Positions 1 to 12,153 of a stretch of 64,000 nt of DNA are shown in pieces (within the stretch, counting starts at the first letter, position 1; every line of letters starts with the position of its first letter). The translations under genes and the position numbers were made by a program. The DNA comes from Paramarasmius palmivorus (taxonomy: Eukaryota > Basidiomycota > Agaricomycetes > Agaricales > Marasmiaceae). A model generated the notes under the pieces. That model ran no database searches. It was not told where the DNA came from and saw nothing but the letters and a program-made list of their open reading frames with translations. The stretch is taken from assembly GCA_037176845.1 (NCBI GenBank), contig JAYKXP010000014.1, positions 744,001-808,000 of the forward strand, read 5' to 3'.

Positions 1-949
1 CGGGCGGGGATTGATGAAGGTTGTTGGCGCCGTTCCGAGCCATTTCTGGTGACTCTCCGGCCGTCAAGTCTAGTTCTTGCATGTCCAACATCCCAGATGG
101 CTTGTAATTCCTATAATGTTCTCCGTACCACGACGTGGCTATCGCGGTGCGATGTTTGGGGGCTGTCCCGTAGGGTGCCTGCTCACGCACACGCTTCCTC
201 GATTGGCCAGGGTAGTAGTCCATTGTAACTCGGTCTTCAGCTATCCACGGCAAAGAATTGAATTCGTGTAGGATTTTCTTTAGCTTGGAAAAGTATGAAT
301 GAAGGGATACGTTGGACGGTGGAGGGGAAGGTGAAGCCATCTTTCGATAATCGGGGGCAGGAAGTGGTTCGACGAATTCTGGGCTACCAATGGCTGGAGC
401 TGTGAGATACTGAGGTTGGTAGGTGTGATCCACTGCTGTCGTCCCTTCTTCAGTTGTCGGTCCATAATGAAAGGTATCTTCTGAGGAAGATGTTTCGGAG
501 GGACGTTGTATACTCTGGCCATGGGTATGAGGTAGTCCATTAGTCGGTCCCGCGCCATTGACTGAGTACGGAGGACTGTAGTTCTCCATGGCTCGTGCCC
601 TTCGACTACCAGCTCCCCACTGTATTGAAGCACCTGTGACGGCTCTCTTCAACCTTTCAAAGTTGAATCCTCCAACGAATCTTCTATCGTCACTTTCACT
701 GCTACTATGTGTTTGCTGAGCCTCGATGTCCCGAACACTGCCCTCTGTTGCAGGTCCTAGATATGGTGCATCTGGGTCAAGATTCATTCCGGATGGTGCC
801 GGAGAAGGTATGGGCATTGCTGCGCGTCGAGGATGATCATCTTCTGATTCGCTTCCTGTTCGTCGTGAACGGTGCGTTCGCTGTGACCGAGGCGACATCA
901 TCCGGGGAGAGCTGATTTTTGGGGGATGTGGGCTGCTAGCATTGGCCAT
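1..949 (-). CDS. uncharacterised agaricomycete protein, 3' end cut by window edge
   Basis: The frame is open from an ATG at 949 to the left edge: 316 codons without a stop, an in-frame TAA 15 nt upstream of the ATG, and no intron seen. The first ~215 residues are low in complexity and rich in Ser, Pro, Arg and Asp/Glu, so probably disordered. A more ordered basic segment follows at about 218–300, containing SYFSKLKKILHEFNSLPWI and then DRVTMDYYPGQSRKRVRE. No known domain is recognised. The ordered part resembles basidiomycete-only hypothetical proteins, but that is an impression, not a search result. The gene follows the Ca2+-ATPase on the same strand. Function unknown. Confidence 0.6.
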   Translation of the reverse strand, partial: MANASSPHPPKISSPRMMSPRSQRTHRSRRTGSESEDDHPRRAAMPIPSPAPSGMNLDPDAPYLGPATEGSVRDIEAQQTHSSSESDDRRFVGGFNFERLKRAVTGASIQWGAGSRRARAMENYSPPYSVNGAGPTNGLPHTHGQSIQRPSETSSSEDTFHYGPTTEEGTTAVDHTYQPQYLTAPAIGSPEFVEPLPAPDYRKMASPSPPPSNVSLHSYFSKLKKILHEFNSLPWIAEDRVTMDYYPGQSRKRVREQAPYGTAPKHRTAIATSWYGEHYRNYKPSGMLDMQELDLTAGESPEMARNGANNLHQSPP

Positions 950-1264
950 CGTGAGTTGTCGTTATCGTGAGAGGTAGTGTGTCATGAACGAAGGGAAGGA
1001 ATCGTGGAGGTCGTGTTGCAAGGAATAGTTCCAGAACTATTACCTCGTGTCCCATTTTCAACTTCGGGTCCGTGCGTCATTTCAGGTACCATTTCATTGA
1101 ATTCATTGAAGGACTGGCTTTCAAATGCGAAATGTGTTCTAGTGGTCGTTAACGTTAATACTTTTCGTATGTACATTTCAATGGATTATAAAGTGAAGAT
1201 AATAGGCCATGCGTGTTCGTTACCCAGAACAAAAAAATAATGTACGTGACTCCATCCAATAAGA
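950..1264. other. intergenic: Ca2+-ATPase 3' flank and promoter of the edge gene
   Basis: These 315 bases lie between two genes on the minus strand. They must hold the ATPase 3' UTR and the promoter of the truncated gene. The short reading frames here show no conserved protein sequence. Nothing else is recognised. Confidence 0.5.
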
Positions 1265-4200
1265 TCATATAATATTATAATCGCCCCCGAACTTTTTGTA
1301 CGCAGGATCATCGCGAGGGGTATCAGGGTGTATCTGTAGTTTTCCCTCCCATAGTGCGGCAGATGATTTCGATGGATCTGAGCTTGCAGGATCTGAAAGG
1401 TCGCCGGAATGTGTGTAACCTCGAGTGGCAATGGCGCCGGCCATGAGAGTGGGTGCCATTGTAAGCAGCGAAGAACTATGAAGGCGAATTAGCACGATGT
1501 ACAGACCGAGAAGACATCAGAAAACTTACACTCCAATAGGCTCAATGTCGTTCTTCATCTTCGCACTGCGACTCTTGACGACAAAGCTGTTCGCACGAAG
1601 ACGTCCTCCTCGTAAGGTTGTGAATGTCCTCAAGTTATCTTGCACCAACAAAACGGCGCCGCTCCAGCCCTCTTGGTCGACAGCGGAAGTAGGAAGAACC
1701 TTGCGTCTACCGATAAGTCCAATTTTCTTGAAAGCTTTCTCGAAAGGTCCATTAGGCAGACAACGAATGAGAGCACCAAGAGGAATGGAAACGAAGCCGA
1801 GAGCAAGAGATATGCCCCATTCGCGACCACCAACTCTGACGACTGTAAAGGCGGCGCCACCAACAAAGACAATCAAAACTTGAATTGCAATTTCTAGAAA
1901 CAATGGTAAATCTCAGGTGGCGAGGTTTGCGGTGCAAGCGACTTACCGAGAAGTGTGATTCCAACGAAGTAAGGGTTACGATGCATGCCCTCAAAGATAT
2001 TGAGTTGGCTGTCCAGTCTTCTCGAGTTGACGGAGTTGAAGATCTGGGCAAACACGAAAGCGTTGAACACCAAAGTCTTCACAACCTTGTGGTTAAGTTC
2101 GTTATCTTCGAGATTCAATATTCTCAATCCAAGGAAATGGAAGATGAGGAGAACAGTGATCTGATACGCAGCCTGGATGATGATCTGCTTGAACATGGGG
2201 ACACTGAACAGGGGAGCGGATTGTTTCTCAGGTTTACGGTCGAGATGCGTCTCCGTGCCGGGATCAGTAGCAAGGGCTAAAGCGGCGAAGGTGTCCATGA
2301 TGATGTTGACCCAAAGAAGTTGGACGGCGGATAACACGGACTCCTCTTCTCCAGATGCGACAGCCGAAACAAAGGTAACAACTACAGCACAAATGTTGGT
2401 CGCGATCTGGAACTGCAGGAATTTACGAACAGAGTCGTTGACGGCACGACCCCAAATAATGGCTTTCACGATCGAGGCGAAGTTGTCGTCCATGAGAATG
2501 ATATCAGAGGCCTCCTTGGCCACCTCAGTGCCGGCAATACCCATCGAAAAGCCAACGTGCGCTGTCTTCAAGGCAGGGCCATCGTTGGTACCGTCACCGG
2601 TAACAGCGACTACTTCACCTATGTGCTTTAGGGTCTCAACCAAAATCTTCTTGTCCTCGGGAGACGACCGCGCAAGTACTTGGAGACGGGGAACAATCTC
2701 GATCATATCTGATTGGGACAGCTTCCTGAAGACAGGACCTTCCATGATGATGCCGCCAGGGGTGAAGATGCCGCATTGAGCAGCGATGGAACGGGCAGTG
2801 AGGACGTTATCTCCAGTACACATCTTGACAGTAACACCCGCTCGGTGGCATTTCGCGACAGCGTCACGCACACCGGGACGTAACGGATCTTCGAGACCAG
2901 TAATTGCGATGAGCGTCATATCGTTGGCCAGGTATTCCCAAGGAACCTAACAAAAATGAGTTATAAAAACATACAATGGCAATTTAGCTTACTTCGTCGT
3001 CTTCACTGACTGGTGCGTCGGCTGGCGGCCATTGGTTGAAGTCCCGGTAGCACAAGGCAATCGTTCGTAGAGTCTGGTTGGCGTAGAAGATGATAGTACG
3101 GCTGATGTTGTCGGAAGCGAGCTCATCTATTTCCGCGGTCTCGATCTCATCGTCGGAGGGGGGTGCTTCACCGGAGCGGCTGATAACCACATGTCTCGAG
3201 CAGTTCTTGCTGAGAATTTCACTAGCACCCTTGGCGTGCAGACGGTACAGTCCATTGTCCATCTTGACGACGATGCCCATTGCCTTTCTTTCGCTGGAGA
3301 ACGGAAACATGGCGACAACTTTTTCTGTTGCGCCGACGGTCTCCCTGACCTCCTGGAATGACGGCCAACCTAGCTCCTTTGCGAGTTTAATCAGAGCAGT
3401 TTCCGTCTTGCTGCCAACCAAAATAGATTCTCCTGACTGTGGGTCGACGTCTTCGAAGGCGGTACTGTTGACGGCAATATTCTCGTTCATCAGCGTGCGA
3501 AGTTGTGGTGATAATATCGAATTGAGGTCGGATTGGTCGATAGAAAAGTCGTCTTTGTGTTTGCGGGCTGCTACTTCGCCTTCTCCGTCAACCGACTTGC
3601 GATCGCCAGCATTTGTGCGTCCAACATTCTCCTCGAGTCCACGGACGAACTTGGCATGAATTCCGACGCTACCGGCGACGACTGTCATGTCGTTAACGGT
3701 GAGTGTACCTGTCTTGTCTGTACAGATAACGCTGCAGTTCGCCATCTGCTCGCAACTACCAAGAACACGGACGAGAAGGTTTTCGTAGGTCATCCGCTTA
3801 GTTGCGAGCGCCAGGGAGAGTGTCACGGCGAGAGGTAAACCTACAATTAGATTAGGATGTGCCTCCTAGACATAAATGGCCATACACACCTTCAGGGACA
3901 GAAGCAACGATAAGGGACACCGAGATGACAAGAATATTGACGAAGGTGATACCCTTCTCGTTGGGAGAGCTACGACGATAATAAGCGAAATTCCCTGGGG
4001 ACCGTAAATAATAACTCACCGGTCGTCGTTTGGAAGACGTGCGAGAAATCGTATCAATAAAGCGAGGAAAAGGATAAGACCTGCGGCAGACCCGAGTTTG
4101 GCAATAAGTTCAGCAAGATCATTAAGCTTGAGCTGGAGAAGAGTCGCTTCGGTTTCGCCGCGCAAAGCTGTATGAAACGTGAATCATCGGCGCGCAGAGG

Positions 4201-6143
4201 CTGAGTCAATGGCTTACCCATCATGATGCGACCATTGAAGCTCTTAGTACCAACGGCGACGACAACATATCGGCCCATTCCTTCCTGGACCTTGCTTCCA
4301 CTAAGAACGAAGCAGTCTGTGTGTCCAACACGAGCGCCTAAAACGAAATGATAAGAATGAAACCATATTAGGCTCATGTAGGTCACGTACCACCATCCTT
4401 CTCCTTCTGTCTCATTGCGGTCCACTCTGCCCAAGTAACTTTCTTAATCGCGTCACTTTCGCCAGTGGCAGCACTTTCGTCACACTTGACATTATGGCCA
4501 GAGAGGAAGATTCCGTCACATGGGACGATTTCACCCGGCTCTAATAACGCAATATCTCCAACGACAACTTCCTATAGAAAAGGAAATGAAATCAGCATCC
4601 AAATCTTGAAATGAGTAGAAAACGTCATACCCTGGAGTCGACAACCTTTTCTTGGCCACCCCTGATAATCTTGACGCCTCGTTCATCCTTCTTGTTATTG
4701 AGTGCCTGTACTTGTTTCTCTTTTTGCCAGTCATTGATGGAACCGACAAGAACCTTCGAAATACCAGTCAGTGGGGAACTAGGCGGATAGATGACGGGTA
4801 CACTTACGACAACAATAATAGCTATGATGATTGCAACACCTTCAACCCAATCTACAGGTGGCTCATCAGAATTGCGCTTGGTCCCGAAATCTTGGAAAAG
4901 CCCCAAAGCCAGTGATACGGCGGCAGCAATTGATAGAAGGATCTTAACAGCTTTCATGAATAGATTGCACAGCAAGCAGTACAGAACGGGAACATACCAA
5001 AACTTTATCCTTCATTGCAGCCGCCATTAGGGCGAACAAACTCTTTGCCTTTCTGATGGGCAGAGCGTTCTCCCCATAGACGCGCCTTCTGTCAGCCAGA
5101 GACGCGTTGAGGGCTCCTGAGTTATCCCAGCCATCGTCGCCGCCACCGGACGCCCCTCCACCAGCGGCGGCGTGTAAATCTGATGCAGACGGTGCTTTAC
5201 CATGTCCGCCACCGGGCTCTGTCAGAGTAATTTGTGGAAGATTTGGATCGTGCCTTTGTGAGGCACCGAGCCCAGCACCGGGACCATCAACACCGCTACC
5301 ATGACCATCGAGCGTCTGAGATCGTCCTAGAGGACGCTTGGCGCCATCGGGGCCTTCAGGACTCAGGCCGTGAACGGGATCCGCACCGAGTCCCCGCAAT
5401 ATACCCTGGACACCACCATAGCTCTCCAATGTCTCGTAACTCTTGGGATCGAACATATGAGCGAGCTCGTAAGGTTTGAACCTAAATGGTGCAGGGTTGA
5501 CATCCACGTCCTGCTCCAACTCTAGAATCTTGTGTTTATCCTCATCATCGCTGTCTTCGCTTCCACGATGACCGTCTTGACCTGCACCGCCGCCCTTACC
5601 ACTATGACTAGATTTCTGTGCATCGTCGACTCGAGAGGTTACACGGGTAGCATCTGTGGTGTTCGTCTTGACATGAGAAAGCTCCATGCCAGATGTATGA
5701 CGGGCTGTGTTGTGGGAATCAGGTTCGGTGCCTTCCATTGACAAGAAAGTGGCATTGCTGCCCTTCCTACGATGTCCATTATGCCCATCCGAAGGAGAAA
5801 GAAGTGCAAGCGAGCCTATCCCACTCTGTGATTCAGGTTTATTGTGCCTCAGCGCGAGAGTTGACTTCTGGTCGAAATGAACTGAAGATTTGTTGGAAAG
5901 AGTGGGAGATGGAGGGATCGTGACAAAGGAAGATGCGTCGTTTGTAGAGTCGACTGCCGTCGCCGTAGGCGAACCAGGTGAGGTATCCAGAGAAGGTCTT
6001 TGAGGGTTCGCTGAAGTTGGTGAAAGTAGATGAGCGTCTGGTGACGAGTTAGGGGCGAATGCCGCCGGCGAAGACTGATTCTGGTCGTCCGGTACGTCGA
6101 GCTCGGGGGTTTGAATGACTATGTTGGGGGAAGAGGGCGACAT
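1265..6143 (-). CDS. PMC1: P-type Ca2+-ATPase, PMC1/plasma-membrane (PMCA) class
   Basis: It pumps Ca2+ out of the cytosol, in fungi usually into the vacuole. Exons (minus): 6143–4998, 4942–4808, 4753–4631, 4571–4391, 4337–4218, 4167–4020, 3969–3890, 3840–2993, 2946–1947, 1893–1530, 1475–1265, giving 1451 aa. Hallmarks: PEGLPLAVTLSLA in the M4 helix, the phosphorylation motif CTDKTGTLT with Asp at about 686, MCTGDN, and the hinge TGDGTNDGPALK at about 1043. Paired hydrophobic segments flank the catalytic core. The first ~220 residues are a Ser/Pro-rich, probably disordered extension, making it longer than yeast PMC1 (about 1170 aa). ATG 6143 is the first in-frame ATG. All 10 introns are 46–59 nt. 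No calmodulin site was identified in the C-terminal tail. Confidence 0.93.
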
Positions 6144-9100
6144 GGACGGCAACAACGTGTTAAAAGGAAGGAGGATCGAGGCAGCAGTGCATAGTTCAAC
6201 TTTTTGGTTTCCATTTATTTGAGAGTCAAAAGCTGTTAAGCTCCACGTGGGGATAACGTCACACTCATCCTCGTCACGGCCAAGGTTCTCTCAGCCTCAA
6301 CACCTCTGCTCCCCTGATTGCGAAGCAGTTCAACGGTCAGCCTTTGGGATGAGTATCGCAGGCTGCTCACAGTGGGGTTTTTTAAGAAAGAGAAAACTCG
6401 ACATCACTAAAAGGTATCTATCAGGACTCCAAATCACCTCCAACGATTCGAGGCAGTATGAAATCATGACCAATCGTGACGGTTTCCGTTTATGTCGCAG
6501 TTAACAGCTTTTTCACTTACTTCGCCTGCCTTTCTTCTTGTTGGAGCCAAGTCCCTTCAATTTGGTCACTATCTTCTGTGGAATAATACATGTTCTGGTC
6601 ATTCTTCAACAGCAATCGCTGTTGAACCAAGCGGCAGTCTCACCAACTTTTTTTCCCGGAACGACAGATGAGATGCCACTATCTACCCAATTCGAAATTC
6701 AACATCGTGTTTGCAAGCAATTGATTGAACTCGGGCTCGGGGTGTTGCTGTTCTTGTTGTTGCATGGGCATTTTTTCCGACGAACGACTGAATGCCAAAT
6801 TCGCAATCACCTCGCATTCAACAGCTGGTATATTCGATGTACAGCCCTAATAAGCTCACCGACCGCAGTGCTCACCCCCTGGACGCCGAAACGTCGGTGG
6901 ATACCCGCGAGCTCGTAACGGGCCCAGAAACCCATCGTATCGTATACGTGCACGAAACATGCAGCCAACACGCGGTATTTGAGTCAGCTACCCGTATTAT
7001 CATTCTAAAAGTGGCGTAGACATGCAGGTCAATGCATTAATTACGCGAATCGTTCAATTTCGAGGCCTCTTTGACCCTACCGGAATAGTATCGACATAGC
7101 CCAAACCAAACAGCTCACGTCTCAACTCATGCATTGTTCCATCTCCGCATGACCGAGCTTGAAACCTCCACGACTGGAGTTGGATCCGTGCCGGAGTGGA
7201 CTCGATGGGAGCTGGAATGTGTGCTGAGTAGGTCCCTGCGGGAAGGAACCGGGGGTCACATCGCTGGAAGTCCAGTTCTTTCAGTTCTTTATGAATGACC
7301 GATTATTGGGCCCTTGGACACGGGACGTCATGATATTCAGACTCAGTTTAAAAGGAAGATCGAAGACGCCTAAACACCCGCTAAATCACAGCTCAACAGC
7401 TTTCTGTCTACTTTGGTAAAAAGAGGAGCCTGGAACGATGCGTCACGCCTTGCGCACTACACGACTTAAAAGAATGGGGAAGCTTGGTGAACGAGGGCAC
7501 CAAAATGTTGGTTCGATTGCTGGAGCTAGCGCGATTCTGGTTGATGGTCAACACAAAAAACGGTTTGAGTTGGCTTCTTCCGTGCTTAGCCTCCTCTTGA
7601 AACATGCCCAGAGGAATGTCATACCAACCTGTAAGCTGCCAATCTGACGCTTGATACATGAAATATCGTGTGCTGTTGTCTTTCGTATTGATGTTTATTT
7701 TTGCCTGCACTATTGCGATATTCGAAAACAAGGGTAATGGTGCTATCAACGTAGCGAAGTGAGACCATGACCATCATGATTCATGACTGTTCACGAGTCG
7801 TCAAGTCCCCTCATCAAAGCTGTTGAGTCGTTCGGCGAGCACAGTCGCCGAGAATCTCGCCAGTAGTACCGACCAGGAAAGTCTGAGGGGGTGAAGCTTT
7901 GAGCTTTGTGTTTGAAGCTTACAGGTTCGAACTGTGGCGTACATAAAGCTGCAGTGCTAGAATAAGCGCCCGAGGCGCCTACAATAGGGTTAACCACAAC
8001 ATCGGGTTCCTGGCCACAATATCCCGATACCAGGCAGTGTAACGAGCAATGGAGATTGAAGATCATCCGAGGTCACGCTCAATGAGCGCCCAGGAAGATA
8101 ATCGTATGCTGCGGTGGATAAAAAAGTGGAATACTACCGCAAAGATGTTCAAGTGCACAGGAAAATGTCAGAGTACGGGGCAGTCCACTAGACGGTGCGA
8201 ATTCTGAATTCTGCTGCGTATCGGGCGGCGACATATATTTCTGGTCTGTACATGATGTATACAAACGAGTGACGGTATAGAGTAAAGCTCTTCGATCTCA
8301 CTCAATAGAAGTCTCGCGAATCAGAGGCGGAGACGGCGACCATCGTTCACGGCGACCACCCTAAAACGCTGTGCTGGAGTGCTTTGAGGTGTGTTCAGCT
8401 AGGCGGGGTCGGTGGACAGGAGCGTAACATTGATTCTATCCTGCCAAGGTTCATACTTTCATATCAGCACCACCCAAGGCACAGAGAGCGCTACCAGCTT
8501 GGGAATTTTTGATGTGAATGTCTCCAGTTGTCGGCTTGCCGTGATAAGCAGTGGTGTCAACGGGTAGAATACTAAGGACCCATTCCAGGATCCTCATTCC
8601 GAGAATCAACATACAGCTCTAGTATGAAGAACGGGATTCTGAGGAACGTGCCCATATCACGGGAGATGGTTTCCTATACAGAGACCGAGTCAACATAAAC
8701 GTTGAGAAAGCGCAGAACCGAAAAACCATTCATTCCCAGTACCAGACAAAGACACAAATTTGCTCTCGAGACCTTTGACTTCCTCAGGAGGCTATAATGC
8801 TATATTCAGCTTAAATGTTACCAGATGATGAGGTTGGCTTACCACTCCTTCAAGGCTTTTGAGTGGCTTCTGGCAGTTCGTAGCTGGTAAGCTCCATGCA
8901 GCGATACAGCATCGATAGCCATCGAAATGATAGGAACTTACAGGACTCCAGATGTGTATAATATGGCCGCAAAAGCGTTACGTGGCCTGCGAGCTTTCGC
9001 CATAAGCGGCTAGAACCTGTTGAGCTTTGATAAAGAACACGGGCTCTGTCACACTGTAAATATCCCTGGGAATCGAGCAGCAAAAGCGCAGATGTTGTAT

Positions 9101-9414
9101 CGTTTCACATCCCTATGAAAGTTGAGCTAAAACCTGAAGCTTTATCTGCAGTACGCACACGCGTAGTGTGCTAGCTCGAAATTCCGTGTGGTGCCTCAGA
9201 GGCCACATGAAGACACCGAACAACTCTGGAGAACCGCCCATAAACAGAACACAAGGCTGCGCTAGCACTTGGCCAGCAATGTTGGACGACAGGTCGGCCG
9301 CACTGTGTGCACTAATATGAGTCTATTGATCTAGGCAAAAGTAAGTGGCGTCAGTCAAGAGCAAGCCAAAATGACGATCACGGCCGTGAATCACGCATGT
9401 TAACAGCTTGATGA
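6144..9414. other. gene-poor region upstream of the Ca2+-ATPase
   Basis: About 3.3 kb without a gene I can support. The first few hundred bases must hold the ATPase promoter; a CACGTG box is at 6244–6249. Several minus-strand frames at 7408–7749, 7791–8066, 8079–8264 and 8850–9083 are open but short, show no known motif and cannot be joined by splice sites with a consistent frame. They may be chance, or remnants of the same decayed locus as 9415–10190. No long terminal repeats, terminal inverted repeats or tRNA-like folds were noticed. Confidence 0.4.
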
Positions 9415-10190
9415 TCAGCTGCTATGTACCTGTCGCAGAAGGCCTTCCAAGAGGTCATACTCGCGTTGAAGCTGAGTTCCATTGAAACGAAAAGCGCCCG
9501 CATACAGCCATATAGCTCGAGGTTCCTCGTGGGTTATCCTATTGGAAGGCAAACCCTTGAAGCCAGTACTGATGTTGACGGTCCTACCCGAAGAGTGAAT
9601 AAGGGTTAAGGTCTCGTCCAGGAGACTCAATCCATACTGGATGCGCGGAGAATTCCCAGCACCTGTTCCCAACGAAGAGAAGAGATGTGACATTGGTGCT
9701 TAGTCTCGGCTAGCGCCCTGGATGTGAGACTGAGTGACGAGTGTTGTACGCTTGTTATCTCTATTTTCAATAAACAAATTGAGCCCGAAAGAAGTGGAGT
9801 ACATGCTACGGGGGATCCAATCCGCCTATATTTACCTGGTGACAGTTTGCCGGATTACACTGTTATTCAAAGCCCGATTGATTCTAAGAGTCTCCAGCGC
9901 AGCCGAGGGCGCAGTTATAAAGAATTCGCAAGGAATCTCTACAGCATGCTTTGGAATGGGGTGAGAGAAGGTGGAATTCAATCAGAATAACGATCGCATT
10001 AAGAAACATACCGAAACGCACCAGGACATAGAAAGTTTACCCACGCGGTAAAATGGGTAAACCGAAATGTTTGTAACCGTATGCGGTTTGCCCTTGTAAG
10101 AGATGCAAGCTGTGGTTACGTTCGTGTCATTGTGCACCCATGGATCTGCGTCTGAACGATCTAAGATGGGATAAGGATTAGAGTTTTTCG
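9415..10190 (-). pseudogene. exon-like fragments of a decayed or orphan gene
   Basis: Three neighbouring minus-strand blocks look coding. Block A (about 10170–10003) includes DADPWVHNDTNVTTACISYK and has several N-x-S/T sites, as in a secreted protein; it ends at a GTATGT donor. Block B (about 9947–9834) begins after an AG in the matching phase, includes VEIPCEFFITAPSAALETLR and ends at AG|GTAAAT. Block C (about 9809–9424) reads GLNLFIENRDNKRTTLVTQS, hits one in-frame TAA at about 9696–9694, then continues open through SPRIQYGLSLLDETLTLIHS and ITHEEPRAIWLYAGAFRFNG. B to C would need an intron of only about 30 nt. The stop and the poor junction suggest decay, but a fast-evolving real gene is possible. 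Family not recognised. Confidence 0.3.
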
Positions 10191-10863
10191 AATTGGGGTA
10201 ATAGATCAGCTCCACGCACCAGTCTATGCGAGACGACAATTCTGTGTCGAGTGGCGTGTAGTGTCGATTCTATTTGGACTAGATACGGACGTGGCAGGAG
10301 GTGTTGGGTGTTACTAAGAGTTCGAGGCTTCGAAGGGCTTCGACAACCGGGCGTTCCTTTAAATTTGTTCTCCCACGCTATCTTGCAACCTCCCACCTCC
10401 AAATTCTATTGCCATTCGTGCTCGTATCTCTAGCACATCCTTGTTGCAGCAGTCGGCTTGAATGGCTTCAAATCTCTTCTTCATACAGTACCACTGGCTC
10501 TAGTACACCCAACCTTTGGCACTGCCGGTAGGTGCAGAGATATATCAGTTTTCTGACAGTCTACTGATTCTCAAAGCGTTCTAGGGCGACATGAAGACCA
10601 TAGTTCGCTTGATATGACACCGCGATCTTTCTAAAGGTTTCCACTTGTACTTGCACGGCGTATACCGCAAATAGCATTTCTATTCGTCGCTTGTCGCTGG
10701 ACCAACTTGTCGATTGACATGCAAGCGTGTTAACCTGGTTGGGGAGACGTGGGCTTGGGCGTTGATAGTCATACAATTAGGCGTCCTATCCATTCGTGTA
10801 TCGGGTATTCAAGCGTACGTGTAATTGTTTGTTGAAGTGGATTCACCGACCCTCACTAGAGCA
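10191..10863. other. region between the orphan fragments and the epimerase gene
   Basis: About 670 bases with no supported gene. Frames open on the minus strand at 10178–10402 and 10561–10776 carry no recognised motif. The part next to 10864 should be the 3' flank of the epimerase gene. Confidence 0.35.
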
Positions 10864-11890
10864 TCATGTAGAAGCCTCCTTGTGAACCCATCCCAAAAGC
10901 TGCTCCGCCTTGCCACAATCGAAGAAACCTTTGTATCCGCTGACTTCATAACCTGGCTTGATAGGCACGTCAGGCCAGTGTTGAGCCCTCATCTCCTCCG
11001 ACCGTCCTTCGTACGCTATCTTAGGAGAAGCAATGAAGAATGCTTCATGACCAGACCACTTGCCGTTATCCTCAGTAACAGCCAAGAGGAATGCGTCTGC
11101 TCCAGAATCTTCATGGACATAACCCCACAAATCATTTTTGCGCTTCTCTGTGTCGAGCGAATGGGCTAGTTTGGGATCGGGAAGAGACCAGTGGAGACGC
11201 ATACTGGCGATCCTCATGTCCGGATAGCGCCTCACAATGGAATCAGCCTGTGCTTCACAAATCCTGGGTAAAGGTAAGTTGCCTTCCTATCATTGAGACC
11301 TGCATGTTAAACTCACAATTTGGATAGACCATATGGCTCGTCTGGGAGGCAGGGATGCTGCTCGTCAATCGGGAAGTAGTGAAACTTTGGTTCTTTGCTA
11401 TAGACCAAGGTAATCACATTGACACTAGACGCCTGAGCGATTCTAGTTATGTGAAGTTCTGCAGCAGCCCTCAGGATGTTGTAGCTGATGACAACATTGC
11501 TATCGTTGGGAATTTATTGAGTTTTGGAGAAAGGGCTATAAAGTGGTAGGTCCGTACGTATTGTGAGCGGCAGCTCCGTAGTCTCCTGGATTGGGTTGGC
11601 CTGCCAATCGCCTGACCAATCAGTACACCAATATGAGCAACGGGGAGTTAATTTCAGAGACCTGCGAGATTGACAATGGCATCGGATCCTTCCAAAGCCG
11701 TCAGGGTGTCTTGGTAACTACGTAGATCGACGGACTTGTATGCAAAATTGGATCGTAGTTCCTCAGCATCGGCAGCTAGAATGCTAGTCGGGGCGATATC
11801 AATTCCAAGGACAAGGTGATTTCGTTTAAGAGCTAGTGCGACGACCCGTTTGCCAACAGAACCGTTGCATCCCGTTATCGCGATCTTCAT
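10864..11890 (-). CDS. NAD-dependent epimerase/dehydratase (extended SDR)
   Basis: A Rossmann-fold sugar-nucleotide or sugar oxidoreductase. Exons (minus): 11890–11662, 11600–11558, 11499–11317, 11263–10864; 284 aa. The N-terminus has the dinucleotide motif GCNGSVGKRV (Gly-x-x-Gly-x-x-Gly). An Asp after the second strand (LGIDIAP) favours NAD(H). The catalytic Tyr/Lys pair is in YGLSK, with QASSVNVI supplying the upstream Ser. Length and order fit short members of the family such as uronate dehydrogenase-like proteins, but the substrate cannot be told. The intron joins give an uninterrupted family-like protein, so the gene looks intact. It is divergent from the 5-phosphatase gene, with 263 bp between start codons. 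Confidence 0.85.
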
Positions 11891-12153
11891 GACGGTGCTT
11901 GATCAACCTAAATTGAGTGTCAAATGGTGGAGTGCCAAAGTGGAAAGTGGTCCGTGCGCAATTTGACAAGTGTGACATAGCGACTCACCTGTTCTCTGTT
12001 TTCCACCTCAATTATCATGTCTTTCTGAGCCGCTCGGGCAATCCTCGATGTTGACCGAAGCTCAGACCGATATACCTCAGAGACCACAGTTGACCGTGCA
12101 GACCAGACAATCGAGTAAGCACTCTTGAAGCTTCTAGTTTTCTCGATATTTAT

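Noticed and set aside
2177..2779. 200-codon plus-strand frame
   Set aside because: Antisense shadow of the Ca2+-ATPase exon with the TGDGTND motif; it has no motif of its own.
6538..6918. 126-codon plus-strand frame with hydrophobic stretches
   Set aside because: No motif, no good splice partners and no coding-like composition; probably chance in T-rich DNA.
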